A stretch of DNA of 64,000 nt from NCBI RefSeq assembly GCF_013408245.1, contig NZ_JACBYS010000001.1:2294001-2358000 (forward strand), given 5' to 3'. Made by a program: the position numbers and the translations under genes. This document shows, piece after piece, positions 8,435-16,493 of this stretch. This DNA is from Duganella sp. 1224. GTDB lineage: Bacteria; Pseudomonadota; Gammaproteobacteria; Burkholderiales; Burkholderiaceae_D. Under the pieces are notes generated by a model, which was not told the DNA's origin, did no database searches, and was given only the letters and a program-made list of their open reading frames with translations. Each line of letters starts with the position of its first letter. Position 1 is the first letter of the stretch.

Positions 8435-9811
8435 TTATTGGATTTCGCGCAGCTTATTGAAGGCGTCATCGATCCGGTCAACCGGAATGATCGTCATGCC
8501 CTCCATCGGCTGCTTGGGGGCGTTGGCGGTGGGGATCATCGCCATCGAGAAGCCCAGCTTGGCTGCCTCGCGCAGACGCTCCTGGCCGCGCGGCGCCGGC
8601 CGGATCTCGCCCGCCAGCCCTACCTCGCCAAACACCACGAACCCGCGCGGCAGCGCCTTGTTGCGCATCGACGAGTTGATCGCCAGCAGCACCGCCAGGT
8701 CAACCGCCGGCTCGCTGATCTTGACGCCGCCCACGGCGTTGATGAACACGTCCTGGTCGAACGCCGCGATGCCGGCATGCCGGTGCAGCACCGCCAGCAG
8801 CATCGCCAGCCGGTTCTGCTCCAGCCCCACCGACAGCCGGCGCGCGTTGGGCAGATGGCTGGCGTCCACCAGCGCCTGAATTTCGACCAGCAGCGGCCGC
8901 GTGCCCTCCTGCGTCACCATCACGCACGAGCCCGGCACCTGGTTATCGTGCTGCGACAGGAACAAGGCCGACGGATTCGACACGCCCTTCAAGCCCTTCT
9001 CCGTCATGGCAAACACGCCCAGCTCGTTGACCGCGCCAAAGCGGTTCTTGATCGCCCGCACCAGGCGGAAGCTCGAATGGCTGTCGCCCTCGAAATACAG
9101 CACGGTGTCGACGATGTGCTCCAGCACGCGCGGCCCGGCCAGCGCGCCCTCCTTGGTCACGTGGCCGACCAGGATGATGGTGACGCCGGTCTGCTTGGCG
9201 GCGCGGGTCAGCTGCGCCGCGCACTCGCGCACCTGCGCCACCGAGCCCGGCGCCGAACTGAGCGCGTCCGAATACAGGGTCTGGATCGAGTCGATCACCG
9301 CCACTTCCGGCTTCAGGTCGGCCAGCGTGGCGAGGATTTTCTCCAGCTGGATTTCCGCCTGCAGCTTCAGCTCGCGGGCGTCGATGGCCAGGCGCTTGGC
9401 GCGCAGCGCGATCTGCGCGCCGGATTCCTCGCCCGACACGTACAGCACCTTTTTCAGGTGCGACACATTGGCCAGCGCCTGCAACAGCAGGGTCGATTTG
9501 CCGATCCCCGGATCGCCGCCGATCAGCACCACGCCGCCGGCCACCAGGCCGCCGCCCAGCACGCGGTCAAACTCCTCGATGCCGGTGCCGAAACGCGGCA
9601 CGTCGATGGCGTCGATGTCGGCCAGCGACAGCACCGGCGCGGTCTGCGCCAGCGACAGGTGGGCCGGCTGCGAGTAGCGATTGTTGCCGCCCGCCTCGAT
9701 CACCGTCTCCACCATCGTGTTCCACTGCTGGCAGGCGGCGCACTGGCCGGTCCACTTGGTGGCGGTGGCGCCGCACTCGTTGCAGGTGTAGTTGGTTTTT
9801 GCCTTGGCCAT
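8435..9811 (-). CDS. radA: DNA repair protein RadA
   Basis: RecA-related ATPase of 458 residues that drives branch migration in recombinational repair. Domains in order: a C4 zinc finger at residues 9-30 (CNECG and CAAC), a RecA-like core with Walker A GGDPGIGKSTLL, the RadA-specific KNRFG motif (KNRFGAVNELG), and a C-terminal Lon-protease-like domain from about 290 to the end. Length equals that of E. coli RadA. The start lies four bases after the stop of alr on the same strand, so the two are one transcript. Confidence 0.97.
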   Translation of the reverse strand: MAKAKTNYTCNECGATATKWTGQCAACQQWNTMVETVIEAGGNNRYSQPAHLSLAQTAPVLSLADIDAIDVPRFGTGIEEFDRVLGGGLVAGGVVLIGGDPGIGKSTLLLQALANVSHLKKVLYVSGEESGAQIALRAKRLAIDARELKLQAEIQLEKILATLADLKPEVAVIDSIQTLYSDALSSAPGSVAQVRECAAQLTRAAKQTGVTIILVGHVTKEGALAGPRVLEHIVDTVLYFEGDSHSSFRLVRAIKNRFGAVNELGVFAMTEKGLKGVSNPSALFLSQHDNQVPGSCVMVTQEGTRPLLVEIQALVDASHLPNARRLSVGLEQNRLAMLLAVLHRHAGIAAFDQDVFINAVGGVKISEPAVDLAVLLAINSSMRNKALPRGFVVFGEVGLAGEIRPAPRGQERLREAAKLGFSMAMIPTANAPKQPMEGMTIIPVDRIDDAFNKLREIQ

Positions 9812-9815
9812 GCGC

Positions 9816-10907
9816 TCAGCCTTCCACCACCGGCACGCGCGGCGCCAGCGCGCACATCAGCTCATAGCCGATGGTGCCGGCGGCCTCGGCCACTTCGTCG
9901 ATCGGCAGGCCGCGCCCCCACAGCGTGACCTGGCTGCCGATGCGCGCGTGCGGCAGTTCGGTCAGATCCACGGTCAGCATGTCCATCGAGACCCGGCCGA
10001 CCAGCCGCGTGCGCGCGCCATCGACCAGCACCGGCGTGCCGGCCGGCGCCACGCGCGGATAGCCGTCGGCATAGCCGCAGGCCACCACGCCGATGCGCAT
10101 CGGCACATCGGCCTTGAAGCGGCTGCCATAGCCGACCACCTCGCCGGCGGCGATGTCCTGCGTGCCGATGATTTCGCTGGTCAGCGTCATGGTCGGCTGC
10201 AGGCCGAAATCCTCGGCCGTGCCGCCGCCCGGCGTGCCGCCATACAGCATGATGCCGGGGCGGATCCAGTCGGTCGGCAATTGCTGGTGCAGTAACACCC
10301 CGGCCGAATTGGAAAGACTGCGCTGGCCGGGCAGGCCGGCCGCGCCCAGCGCGAAGCGGCGCAACTGTTCGCGGATCGGCAGCAGCGGGTGATCAATGTC
10401 GTCGGCGTTGGCGAAGTGGGTCATCAGCGTGATGCTGCCGACGCAGGCGATCGCGCTCAGGCGCGCGTGGGCGGCCGCGTACGCCTCCGGCGTGAAGCCG
10501 AGGCGGTTCATGCCGGTGTTCATCTTGAGGTGCAGGTCGAAGCGGATGCCGCGCGCGCTCAGTTGCGGCGCGGCCGCCTCCAGCCACGCCAGTTGCGCAT
10601 CGCAATGGACGGCCGCTTGCAGGTCGTAGCCGGCCATGGTGTGCAGATCTTCCGGACCGAAGAAACCTTCCAATAACAGGATCGGCTTTTTCCAGCCCAG
10701 TTCGCGCAGCCTGACGGCGTTGTCGAACTCGATCAGCGCCAGGCCGTCGGCGTCGGCGAAACCGCGCATCGCGCGCTCCAGGCCGTGTCCATAACCGTTG
10801 GCCTTGAGGACGCCCCAGGCCTTGGCGCCGGGGGTTCTGGCCTTGGCCAGGGCCAGGTTCTGCTTCATGGAATCAACGTGAATAGTTGCTAAGATCGGCC
10901 TTGGCAT
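9816..10907 (-). CDS. alr: Alanine racemase
   Basis: PLP-dependent racemase of 363 residues giving D-alanine for peptidoglycan. The PLP-binding lysine is K35 in GVLKANGYGHG, and the C-terminal beta domain carries the GYADGYPR block with the catalytic tyrosine region. The sequence is complete and of standard length. It is the first gene of a two-gene unit with radA, which follows after four bases. It is transcribed divergently from lplT. The gene could equally be called alr or dadX; the absence of a dadA neighbour favours the biosynthetic form. Confidence 0.95.
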   Translation of the reverse strand: MPRPILATIHVDSMKQNLALAKARTPGAKAWGVLKANGYGHGLERAMRGFADADGLALIEFDNAVRLRELGWKKPILLLEGFFGPEDLHTMAGYDLQAAVHCDAQLAWLEAAAPQLSARGIRFDLHLKMNTGMNRLGFTPEAYAAAHARLSAIACVGSITLMTHFANADDIDHPLLPIREQLRRFALGAAGLPGQRSLSNSAGVLLHQQLPTDWIRPGIMLYGGTPGGGTAEDFGLQPTMTLTSEIIGTQDIAAGEVVGYGSRFKADVPMRIGVVACGYADGYPRVAPAGTPVLVDGARTRLVGRVSMDMLTVDLTELPHARIGSQVTLWGRGLPIDEVAEAAGTIGYELMCALAPRVPVVEG

Positions 10908-10977
10908 ACGACTTTTTCTGCGGAATAAACGAAGGCGCTATTTTAACGCCTGCGCCAGAAGGCGCACTGCTCAATTC

Positions 10978-11007
10978 TTGGGGATTACGATCAAAGCATG
11001 GTATAAA
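10978..11007 (+). promoter_or_regulatory. Sigma70-like promoter for lplT
   Basis: TTGGGG and TATAAA separated by 18 bases, ending 34 bp before the lplT ATG in the 134-bp gap shared with alr. The -10 is good and the -35 is partial. No other candidate in this gap is better. Confidence 0.45.
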
Positions 11008-11041
11008 GCAAGCCAGATAAGTTTTCCAGGCATATCCCAGA

Positions 11042-12304
11042 ATGAATCGTGGTTTCTATACCATCATGGCAGCGCAGTTCTTTTCGTCCTTGGCGGATAA
11101 TGCGCTGCTCTTTGTTGCGATCGACCTGCTGGTAAACATGAAATCTCCAGGGTGGATCACGCCGCTCCTGAAGCTGTCATTTACCCTCTTTTACGTGCTG
11201 TTGGCCGCGTTTGTCGGCGCTTTTGCTGATTCAATGCCCAAAGGCAAGGTTATGTTCATCTCCAACCTGATCAAGGTTGGCGGTTGCCTGCTGATTTTCG
11301 CCCACGTTCATCCCCTGCTGGCCTACGCCATCGTCGGCTTTGGCGCGGCGGTGTATTCGCCCGCCAAATACGGCATCCTGACCGAGTTGCTGCCGGCCGA
11401 AAAGCTGGTGGCGGCCAATGGCTGGGTCGAGGGCCTGACCGTGCTGTCGATTATCTTCGGCACCGTCATGGGCGGCGCGCTGGTCGGCGACCGCGTGTCG
11501 GCCGTGCTGCTGGGCTTTGACATGCCGCTGATCGACACCGGCATCGAGACGCCAACCCAGGCCGCGCTGTGCGTGGTGGTGGGCATCTACATGCTGGCGG
11601 CGCTGTTCAACACGCGCATTCCGGACACCGGCTGCAAGTATGGTCACCAGGAACGCAATCCGATCAAGCTGATCACCGATTTCGCCAACTGCTTCGGCCT
11701 GCTGTGGAAAGACAAGCTGGGCCAGATTTCGCTGGGCGTGACCACGCTGTTCTGGGGCGCCGCGCAGACGCTGCAGTTCATCGTGCTGGAATGGGCCAAC
11801 CGCACGCTGCACCTGAGCTATGAGCAGTCCACCAGCCTGGTGGGCGTGGTGGCGATCGGCGTGGCGCTGGGCGCGGTGATTTCGGCGCGCTTCATTACGC
11901 TGCGCAAGTCGCTGACGGTGATCCCGGTGGGCATCGCCATGGGCGTGATCGTCATGAGCATGACGCTGGTGCATTCGGTCAAGGTGGCCTACCCGCTGCT
12001 GATCCTGGTCGGGCTGCTGGGCGGCTTCTTCCTGGTGCCGATGAATGCGCTTCTGCAGCACCGCGGCCACGTGCTGATGAGCGCCGGCCATTCGATCGCG
12101 GTGCAGAACTTCAACGAGAATCTGTCGATTTTGACGATGCTGGCGATGTACTCGCTGATGCTGCGCGCGCACCTGAATCTGGACATCATCATTCTGCTGT
12201 TCGGCCTGTTCCTGGCCGGCACCATGCTGTACATCATGCGCAAACACCAGCAAAACCAGCGCGCGTTCGACTCGGTCGCGCTGATCGGCGAAGCCAAGCA
12301 CTGA
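11042..12304 (+). CDS. lplT: Lysophospholipid transporter LplT
   Basis: Major-facilitator protein of 420 residues that flips lysophosphatidylethanolamine into the cytoplasm for re-acylation. The N-terminal FYTIMAAQFFSSLADNALLFVAIDLL and the conserved YSPAKYGILTELLP and NGWVEGLTVLSIIFGT blocks match LplT. About 12 hydrophobic segments are visible. In enterobacteria lplT is followed by aas, but no acyltransferase gene is adjacent here. Its 3' end is three bases from the end of the convergent DUF1853 gene. Confidence 0.92.
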   Translation: MNRGFYTIMAAQFFSSLADNALLFVAIDLLVNMKSPGWITPLLKLSFTLFYVLLAAFVGAFADSMPKGKVMFISNLIKVGGCLLIFAHVHPLLAYAIVGFGAAVYSPAKYGILTELLPAEKLVAANGWVEGLTVLSIIFGTVMGGALVGDRVSAVLLGFDMPLIDTGIETPTQAALCVVVGIYMLAALFNTRIPDTGCKYGHQERNPIKLITDFANCFGLLWKDKLGQISLGVTTLFWGAAQTLQFIVLEWANRTLHLSYEQSTSLVGVVAIGVALGAVISARFITLRKSLTVIPVGIAMGVIVMSMTLVHSVKVAYPLLILVGLLGGFFLVPMNALLQHRGHVLMSAGHSIAVQNFNENLSILTMLAMYSLMLRAHLNLDIIILLFGLFLAGTMLYIMRKHQQNQRAFDSVALIGEAKH

Positions 12305-12307
12305 GCG

Positions 12308-13426
12308 CTAGGCCGGCAGCACGCCCTCGTGGCGGCGCTGCGCGGCCTGCGCGCGCCAGCCGTCGGGGACGATGAAGCCCCGGCGCTCCTCCACCAGCCA
12401 CGCCCCTGCCTGCCGCAGCGCGGCGACCATCACCGGCGCCTCCAGTCCGACCACCTGCGCCAGCAGCGTGGCGCGGTCCATGCTGTCTTGCGTCTTCAGC
12501 GGCGCCAGCCAGTGCAGGCGCGGCATGATGGCGTACTGCTGCGGCGGCAGGTCCTGCGCCTGGGCCTGCGTCATCCAGAAGCCGTGACAGTGTTGCCGCG
12601 AGATGCCGGGCATGGGCTGGACGCCGTCCGGATAGAACAGCCAGCCCTTGACCAGCGCCTGCGCGCGCGTGACCGGCTGCGGCAGCACCGCCTGCGCGGC
12701 CGGGTGCTGCGACAGCGAGAGCTGCTTGTCGAAGATCTTGCGCATCTTGAGGCCGAGCGTGTCGGCCAGGTTGGGGCCGATCAGGCCGTCGAGGTTGTCG
12801 GCGCTGTCGAGCAGGTAGAACTTGGTGGCGAATTCGATGTGGACCAGGTCGCGACCGTCGCGCAGCAGGAAGTCGAATTCGCCGATGGTGTCGGTGCGGT
12901 CGGCGCGCACTTGCAGGCCGTGCGCGACCAACTGGCCATGCTCGGCGAAGTGGAAGGCCATCAGCTTTTCGGCGTACAGGCCGAGGCGCGAGATGTGCTT
13001 GGCGCCAAGCGCGGCCTCCAGCGGCGACGGATCGCGGTCCAGCGCCGCCAGCCAGTCGCGCGTGGGCGGCGGGATGGCGCCCAGCGTGGCGATGCGGCCT
13101 TGCCAGTGCGGCGCGGCGGGATCGAGCAGGTCCGGCGCGTCCAGCAGCCAGGCCAGCGCGCGCACGTGGCGGTTGGTCAACTGCGGCCAGCGGGCCTCAA
13201 ACAGCGCTTGGTAGTTCGCCGAGGCAGCAACGTCGGCCGAGGGGACGGCGAGGTCGGCCGAGGGCGCGGCAAAGCTGGCCGGCGGCGTGCCGACCTCGGT
13301 CGGAAGCGCGGCGACGTCGGCGAAGTCGGCGGGCACGGCGGCGGACTTGGCGTCGGCTGAGATGGCGGACGTGGCAGGCGGGCCCGGCGGTGGTGATGCT
13401 GGCGCGCCGGGCGGCTGGTCAGCCAT
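12308..13426 (-). CDS. DUF1853 family protein
   Basis: A 372-residue protein of unknown function. The first ~75 residues are an Ala/Pro/Ser-rich disordered stretch, and the conserved DUF1853 domain follows from about residue 76 (FEARWPQLTNRHVRALAWLLDAPDLL). The block GEFDFLLRDGRDLVHIEFATKFYL has an Asp followed by Glu-x-x-x-Lys spacing similar to PD-(D/E)XK nucleases, which suggests a nuclease-like fold, though I cannot confirm this. It is the last gene of the tsaB-rimI-UDG-like operon, and its start overlaps the end of the UDG-like gene by 8 bp. Confidence 0.8.
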   Translation of the reverse strand: MADQPPGAPASPPPGPPATSAISADAKSAAVPADFADVAALPTEVGTPPASFAAPSADLAVPSADVAASANYQALFEARWPQLTNRHVRALAWLLDAPDLLDPAAPHWQGRIATLGAIPPPTRDWLAALDRDPSPLEAALGAKHISRLGLYAEKLMAFHFAEHGQLVAHGLQVRADRTDTIGEFDFLLRDGRDLVHIEFATKFYLLDSADNLDGLIGPNLADTLGLKMRKIFDKQLSLSQHPAAQAVLPQPVTRAQALVKGWLFYPDGVQPMPGISRQHCHGFWMTQAQAQDLPPQQYAIMPRLHWLAPLKTQDSMDRATLLAQVVGLEAPVMVAALRQAGAWLVEERRGFIVPDGWRAQAAQRRHEGVLPA

Positions 13427-14687
13427 GGCTGGCTTTCGCCAGGCACAGGTCGGCCCAGGCCTTGGCCTTGTCTTCCGGTTTGCGCAGCAGATCGTCAGGG
13501 TGGTAGGTGGCGACCACCGGCAGACGGCTGGCGCCGTAATGCATCACCTGGCCGCGCGCGGCCGGGCCCATCATCAGGCCGCGGGCGGCGAACTGGCCGA
13601 AGGTGATGGCCATGGTGGCGCCGGTCAGCGCCAGCTCGCGCTCCAGATACGGACGGCAAGCGATAACCTCCTCGCCGGTAGGATTGCGACCCGGCGGACG
13701 GCATTTGACCACGTTGGTGACGTAAACCTCGGTGTCCGGTGTCAGCTCGATGGCCTTCAGCATGTTGTGCAGCAGTTGGCCGGCCTCGCCGGTGACGGCT
13801 TGCACGTCCTGCTCGTCGGCTTGCGACGGCATGCCGGCGATGGCGATCCAGGCGGCGTTTTCGGCGCCCCGGCCATTGACGGCGGCCACGCGTGTTTCGC
13901 ATAGCGAGCAGCGGGTGCACGATGAAACGGCTGCCTGCAACGCGGGCCAGTCCATGGCCGCAATCGCCTCGTCGCTGACGGGTTCCAACGCGGCCAGGGA
14001 CGCGCGCTGGGCTTCGCGCGATGGTGCGGCGGCCGGATGCAACGCCTCTGGCGGTCGCGACGACCTCGCGTCCGGGCGCGGCGTATCGGACGGACGCGAC
14101 GTGTCGGATAGGCGCGCTGGCGCGGCGGGCGGCGGCATCGGCGCGTCGTCAAACCAGGCGGTATCTTCGGCCGGCGGCTCGGCGTCGGCCGGCGTGGCCG
14201 CGCGCTGCGCAGGGCGACCCGGCGGCGGGGCAGGACGCGGTGCGGCGCCAGAAGCCGTGGCCGTAGCAGCGCGTGGCGCTGGCGCCGGCACGGGCGCATT
14301 GTCGAACCACGACATATCTTCGCCAGCGGCATCGGTGTCGGACGACGCAGCGGCGGGCGCGGCTGGCGGCGCGGCCGGCGGTGCCGCGCGCGCGACAACC
14401 GGCACGCCGGCCGGGGCAGCGGAAGTCACCGCCACCGGCGCTGGCGCACTGGCTTGCGACATAGGCCTCGATCCCGCCACTGGCGCGCTGGCTTGCGGCG
14501 TCGGCCTCGCCACCGGCGCGACATCGACGGGCGCGTCCTCCGCTGGCAAGCCATCCGCCAGCGCCTGCACGGCCGTCACAAACGCATCGGCCTCCGGCGC
14601 CTCCGGAGCGCCATGGCGCACCTTCCACTGCACGCCGATTCCCATCTCCTGCAGGAACGCCGCGCTACGCGTCGCCGACTGACTCAT
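13419..14687 (-). CDS. UDG family 4-like Fe-S protein with psi-like N-terminus
   Basis: A 422-residue protein in three parts. Residues 10-24 (AFLQEMGIGVQWKVR) resemble the N-terminal peptide of E. coli DNA polymerase III psi, which docks on the clamp loader. Residues 27-235 are an Ala/Pro-rich linker with two copies of an acidic-WFD-AP motif at W127 and W178. From about 240 comes a family 4 uracil-DNA glycosylase-like domain with four cluster cysteines (CTRC and C-x14-C) and the C-terminal TYHPDDLLR motif. The first catalytic motif, normally GEAPG...PFVG, reads AGMPS...AVTG, so glycosylase activity is doubtful. The start overlaps the rimI stop as ATGA. It may be a glycosylase, or the cryptic psi subunit known beside rimI in pseudomonads. 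Confidence 0.8.
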   Translation of the reverse strand: MSQSATRSAAFLQEMGIGVQWKVRHGAPEAPEADAFVTAVQALADGLPAEDAPVDVAPVARPTPQASAPVAGSRPMSQASAPAPVAVTSAAPAGVPVVARAAPPAAPPAAPAAASSDTDAAGEDMSWFDNAPVPAPAPRAATATASGAAPRPAPPPGRPAQRAATPADAEPPAEDTAWFDDAPMPPPAAPARLSDTSRPSDTPRPDARSSRPPEALHPAAAPSREAQRASLAALEPVSDEAIAAMDWPALQAAVSSCTRCSLCETRVAAVNGRGAENAAWIAIAGMPSQADEQDVQAVTGEAGQLLHNMLKAIELTPDTEVYVTNVVKCRPPGRNPTGEEVIACRPYLERELALTGATMAITFGQFAARGLMMGPAARGQVMHYGASRLPVVATYHPDDLLRKPEDKAKAWADLCLAKASHG

Positions 14688-15157
14688 ACCTGAAACCGCA
14701 TCACAATCGCGTCCTCGCGTTGCTGGTTGGCCGCCGGGTAATACCCCCGACGGCGACCGATCTGTTTAAAACCATAGCGCTCATAAATCTCCAGCGCCCG
14801 CGTATTCGACGGCCGCACCTCCAGCAACACCGACTCCATGCCCAGCCCGCGCGCGCACGCCACCGACTGGTTCAGCAAAAACCGCCCCAAACCCTGCCCC
14901 TGCCGCTCGGCCGCCACCGCCACATTCAGCAAATGCGCCTCATCGACCACCGCCATCAGCAGAAAATAACCGAGCAGCGTGCCATCGCGCTCGCGCAATA
15001 CCCACGCCTCATACTGGCTGTTAAGCGAATCCTCGAAATTGGCCATGCTCCACGGATGCGGATACACGCGCTGCTCCAGCGCATACACCTCGGCCAGATC
15101 GGCGCGCTGCATCGGCTCATACTGCAGCCGCGCCAGGTCCCACACCGGCGTCGTCAT
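14684..15157 (-). CDS. rimI: Ribosomal protein bS18-alanine N-acetyltransferase RimI
   Basis: GNAT acetyltransferase of 157 residues that acetylates the N-terminus of ribosomal protein S18. The acetyl-CoA-binding motif is RQGQGLGRFLL, and the C-terminal part carries LLEVRPSNTRALEIYERYGF and RRGYYPA, both characteristic of RimI. The ATG at 15157 is chosen because it overlaps the tsaB stop as ATGA; a longer reading frame upstream runs through tsaB in another frame and is not real. Position directly after tsaB is conserved in many proteobacteria. Confidence 0.93.
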   Translation of the reverse strand: MTTPVWDLARLQYEPMQRADLAEVYALEQRVYPHPWSMANFEDSLNSQYEAWVLRERDGTLLGYFLLMAVVDEAHLLNVAVAAERQGQGLGRFLLNQSVACARGLGMESVLLEVRPSNTRALEIYERYGFKQIGRRRGYYPAANQQREDAIVMRFQV

Positions 15158-15849
15158 GCGCCGCCTTCCGGCTTGGCCGCCGCCATGTCGCGGCGCTCGG
15201 CCTGGGTGTAGGCGACCTTGTTGCGCAGATACAGCGGTTGCGCCTCGGCCGCCGTCACCGTGCGGCCGGCCGCGAACGCCAGCGCCGCCAGCTGCGCGAT
15301 CTGCACCGCGTGCGGCATCACCTCGGCGTAACCGCCGGCCGGGAAGGCATCGGCATAGGCCGACAAGCCATTGCCGCACGCCACCGGCGCCCCCTGCGGC
15401 CGCACCTCGCCCGGCGCCGACAGCACCGGCGGCAGCACCGCCACCGGCGCGCCGTTGTCAAAGCGGTACTGCGCCCAATACACCTCGCCCATGCGCGCAT
15501 CCAGCACCACCAGCACCTCGTCGGCGCCGTGCTGCTGGCGGCAGGCCAGCGCCATCGCGTCCAGCGTCACCACCGGCACCGCCGGCAGCTTGCCGCCGAA
15601 CGCCAGCCCCTGCGCCACGCCGCACGCCGTGCGCACGCCGGTGAACGAGCCCGGCCCTGCGCCATAGGCGACGGCGTCGCAGTCGGCCAGCGCGATGCCG
15701 GCCTCGGCCAGCAACTCCTGCATCATCGGCAACACGGCCTGGGAATGGGTACGGACGCCGCTGGACACGCGGCTCAGGACGGCGTCGCCCCGCAGCAAGG
15801 CAACGGAGGCGGTTTCGGACGACGTTTCAATGGCAAGAATGGTAAGCAT
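15154..15849 (-). CDS. tsaB: tRNA t6A biosynthesis protein TsaB
   Basis: A 231-residue ASKHA-fold protein, partner of TsaD and TsaE in making N6-threonylcarbamoyladenosine at position 37 of ANN-decoding tRNAs. The N-terminus MLTILAIETSSETASVALL and the central YGAGPGSFTGVRTACGVAQGLAF are diagnostic. The ATG at 15849 gives the normal length, and upstream codons in the same frame belong to the antisense of the thioredoxin-like gene. It is first in a four-gene operon, each junction overlapping by 4-8 bp: tsaB, rimI, UDG-like, DUF1853. Confidence 0.95.
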   Translation of the reverse strand: MLTILAIETSSETASVALLRGDAVLSRVSSGVRTHSQAVLPMMQELLAEAGIALADCDAVAYGAGPGSFTGVRTACGVAQGLAFGGKLPAVPVVTLDAMALACRQQHGADEVLVVLDARMGEVYWAQYRFDNGAPVAVLPPVLSAPGEVRPQGAPVACGNGLSAYADAFPAGGYAEVMPHAVQIAQLAALAFAAGRTVTAAEAQPLYLRNKVAYTQAERRDMAAAKPEGGA

Positions 15850-15942
15850 GCCGTATTTTAACCCGGCGCGCTGGCAGGCGCGACCCCGCGCGGGGATGTA
15901 GAATGTCACTTTAGGCGGAGATCGCCTCGACCCGAACACATC

Positions 15943-16368
15943 ATGCCCAGCCTGACCCTGAATTCCGAAAACCGCGAAGACGTGGCGGCCGCCCTGGCCG
16001 GCGACCGCTGGATCGTTGCCTGTCTGTGCGCCGCCTGGTGCGGCACCTGCGCCACCTACCGCGCCACCTTCGACGAACTGGCGGAACGCCACCCGGACAA
16101 ATTCTTTCTGTGGATCGACATCGAAGACCAGGCCGACGTGGTGGGCGACCTGGACGTGGAAAACTTTCCGACGCTGCTGATCCAGCACCACGAGCTGGTG
16201 GCCTTCTACGGCACCATGCTGCCGGACGCCGGCGTAGCGCACCGCCTGGTGCAATCGACCGCCGCGCAAAGCGACGAGACGTTGCAGGAACTGATCATCA
16301 ACAACAGCGACCGCGCCGCCTGGCAGCGCACCTGCAACCTCCGCACCCTGCTGCGCGACGCGCTGTAA
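15943..16368 (+). CDS. Thioredoxin-fold protein
   Basis: A 141-residue cytoplasmic thioredoxin-like protein with active site WCGTC at about residues 31-35 and the cis-proline segment NFPTLL. No signal peptide is visible. The GT between the cysteines differs from the GP of thioredoxin 1, so redox potential and partners may differ. The C-terminal 35 residues extend beyond the fold. It is transcribed divergently from tsaB and ends just before the large inverted repeat. Confidence 0.8.
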   Translation: MPSLTLNSENREDVAAALAGDRWIVACLCAAWCGTCATYRATFDELAERHPDKFFLWIDIEDQADVVGDLDVENFPTLLIQHHELVAFYGTMLPDAGVAHRLVQSTAAQSDETLQELIINNSDRAAWQRTCNLRTLLRDAL

Positions 16369-16372
16369 TCCG

Positions 16373-16411
16373 TAATCCGGGGTCATAATCCGGGGTCATA
16401 ATCCGGGGTCA
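16373..16411. repeat. Three tandem 13-bp direct repeats
   Basis: TAATCCGGGGTCA occurs three times head to tail without mismatch (16373, 16386, 16399). The third copy runs into the left arm of the large inverted repeat, sharing its CCGGGGTCA. It looks like local expansion at the edge of that element. Confidence 0.9.
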
Positions 16412-16490
16412 GGTCCTCCATTTCTACACGAGCTGTGCCGTAGGCGCGCTTACGGCACAGCTCGTGTAGAAATGGAGGACCTGACCCCGG
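16403..16490. repeat. Perfect inverted repeat, 40-bp arms
   Basis: The arms 16403-16442 and 16451-16490 are exact reverse complements, with an 8-base GC-rich loop. The element fills the gap between the convergent thioredoxin-like and molybdenum hydroxylase genes and ends four bases before the stop of the latter. As RNA it would make a very stable hairpin in either direction. There is no T-run, so it is not a standard terminator. Its ends share CCGGGGTC with the shorter palindromes elsewhere in the window. Confidence 0.9.
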
Positions 16491-16493
16491 AGT

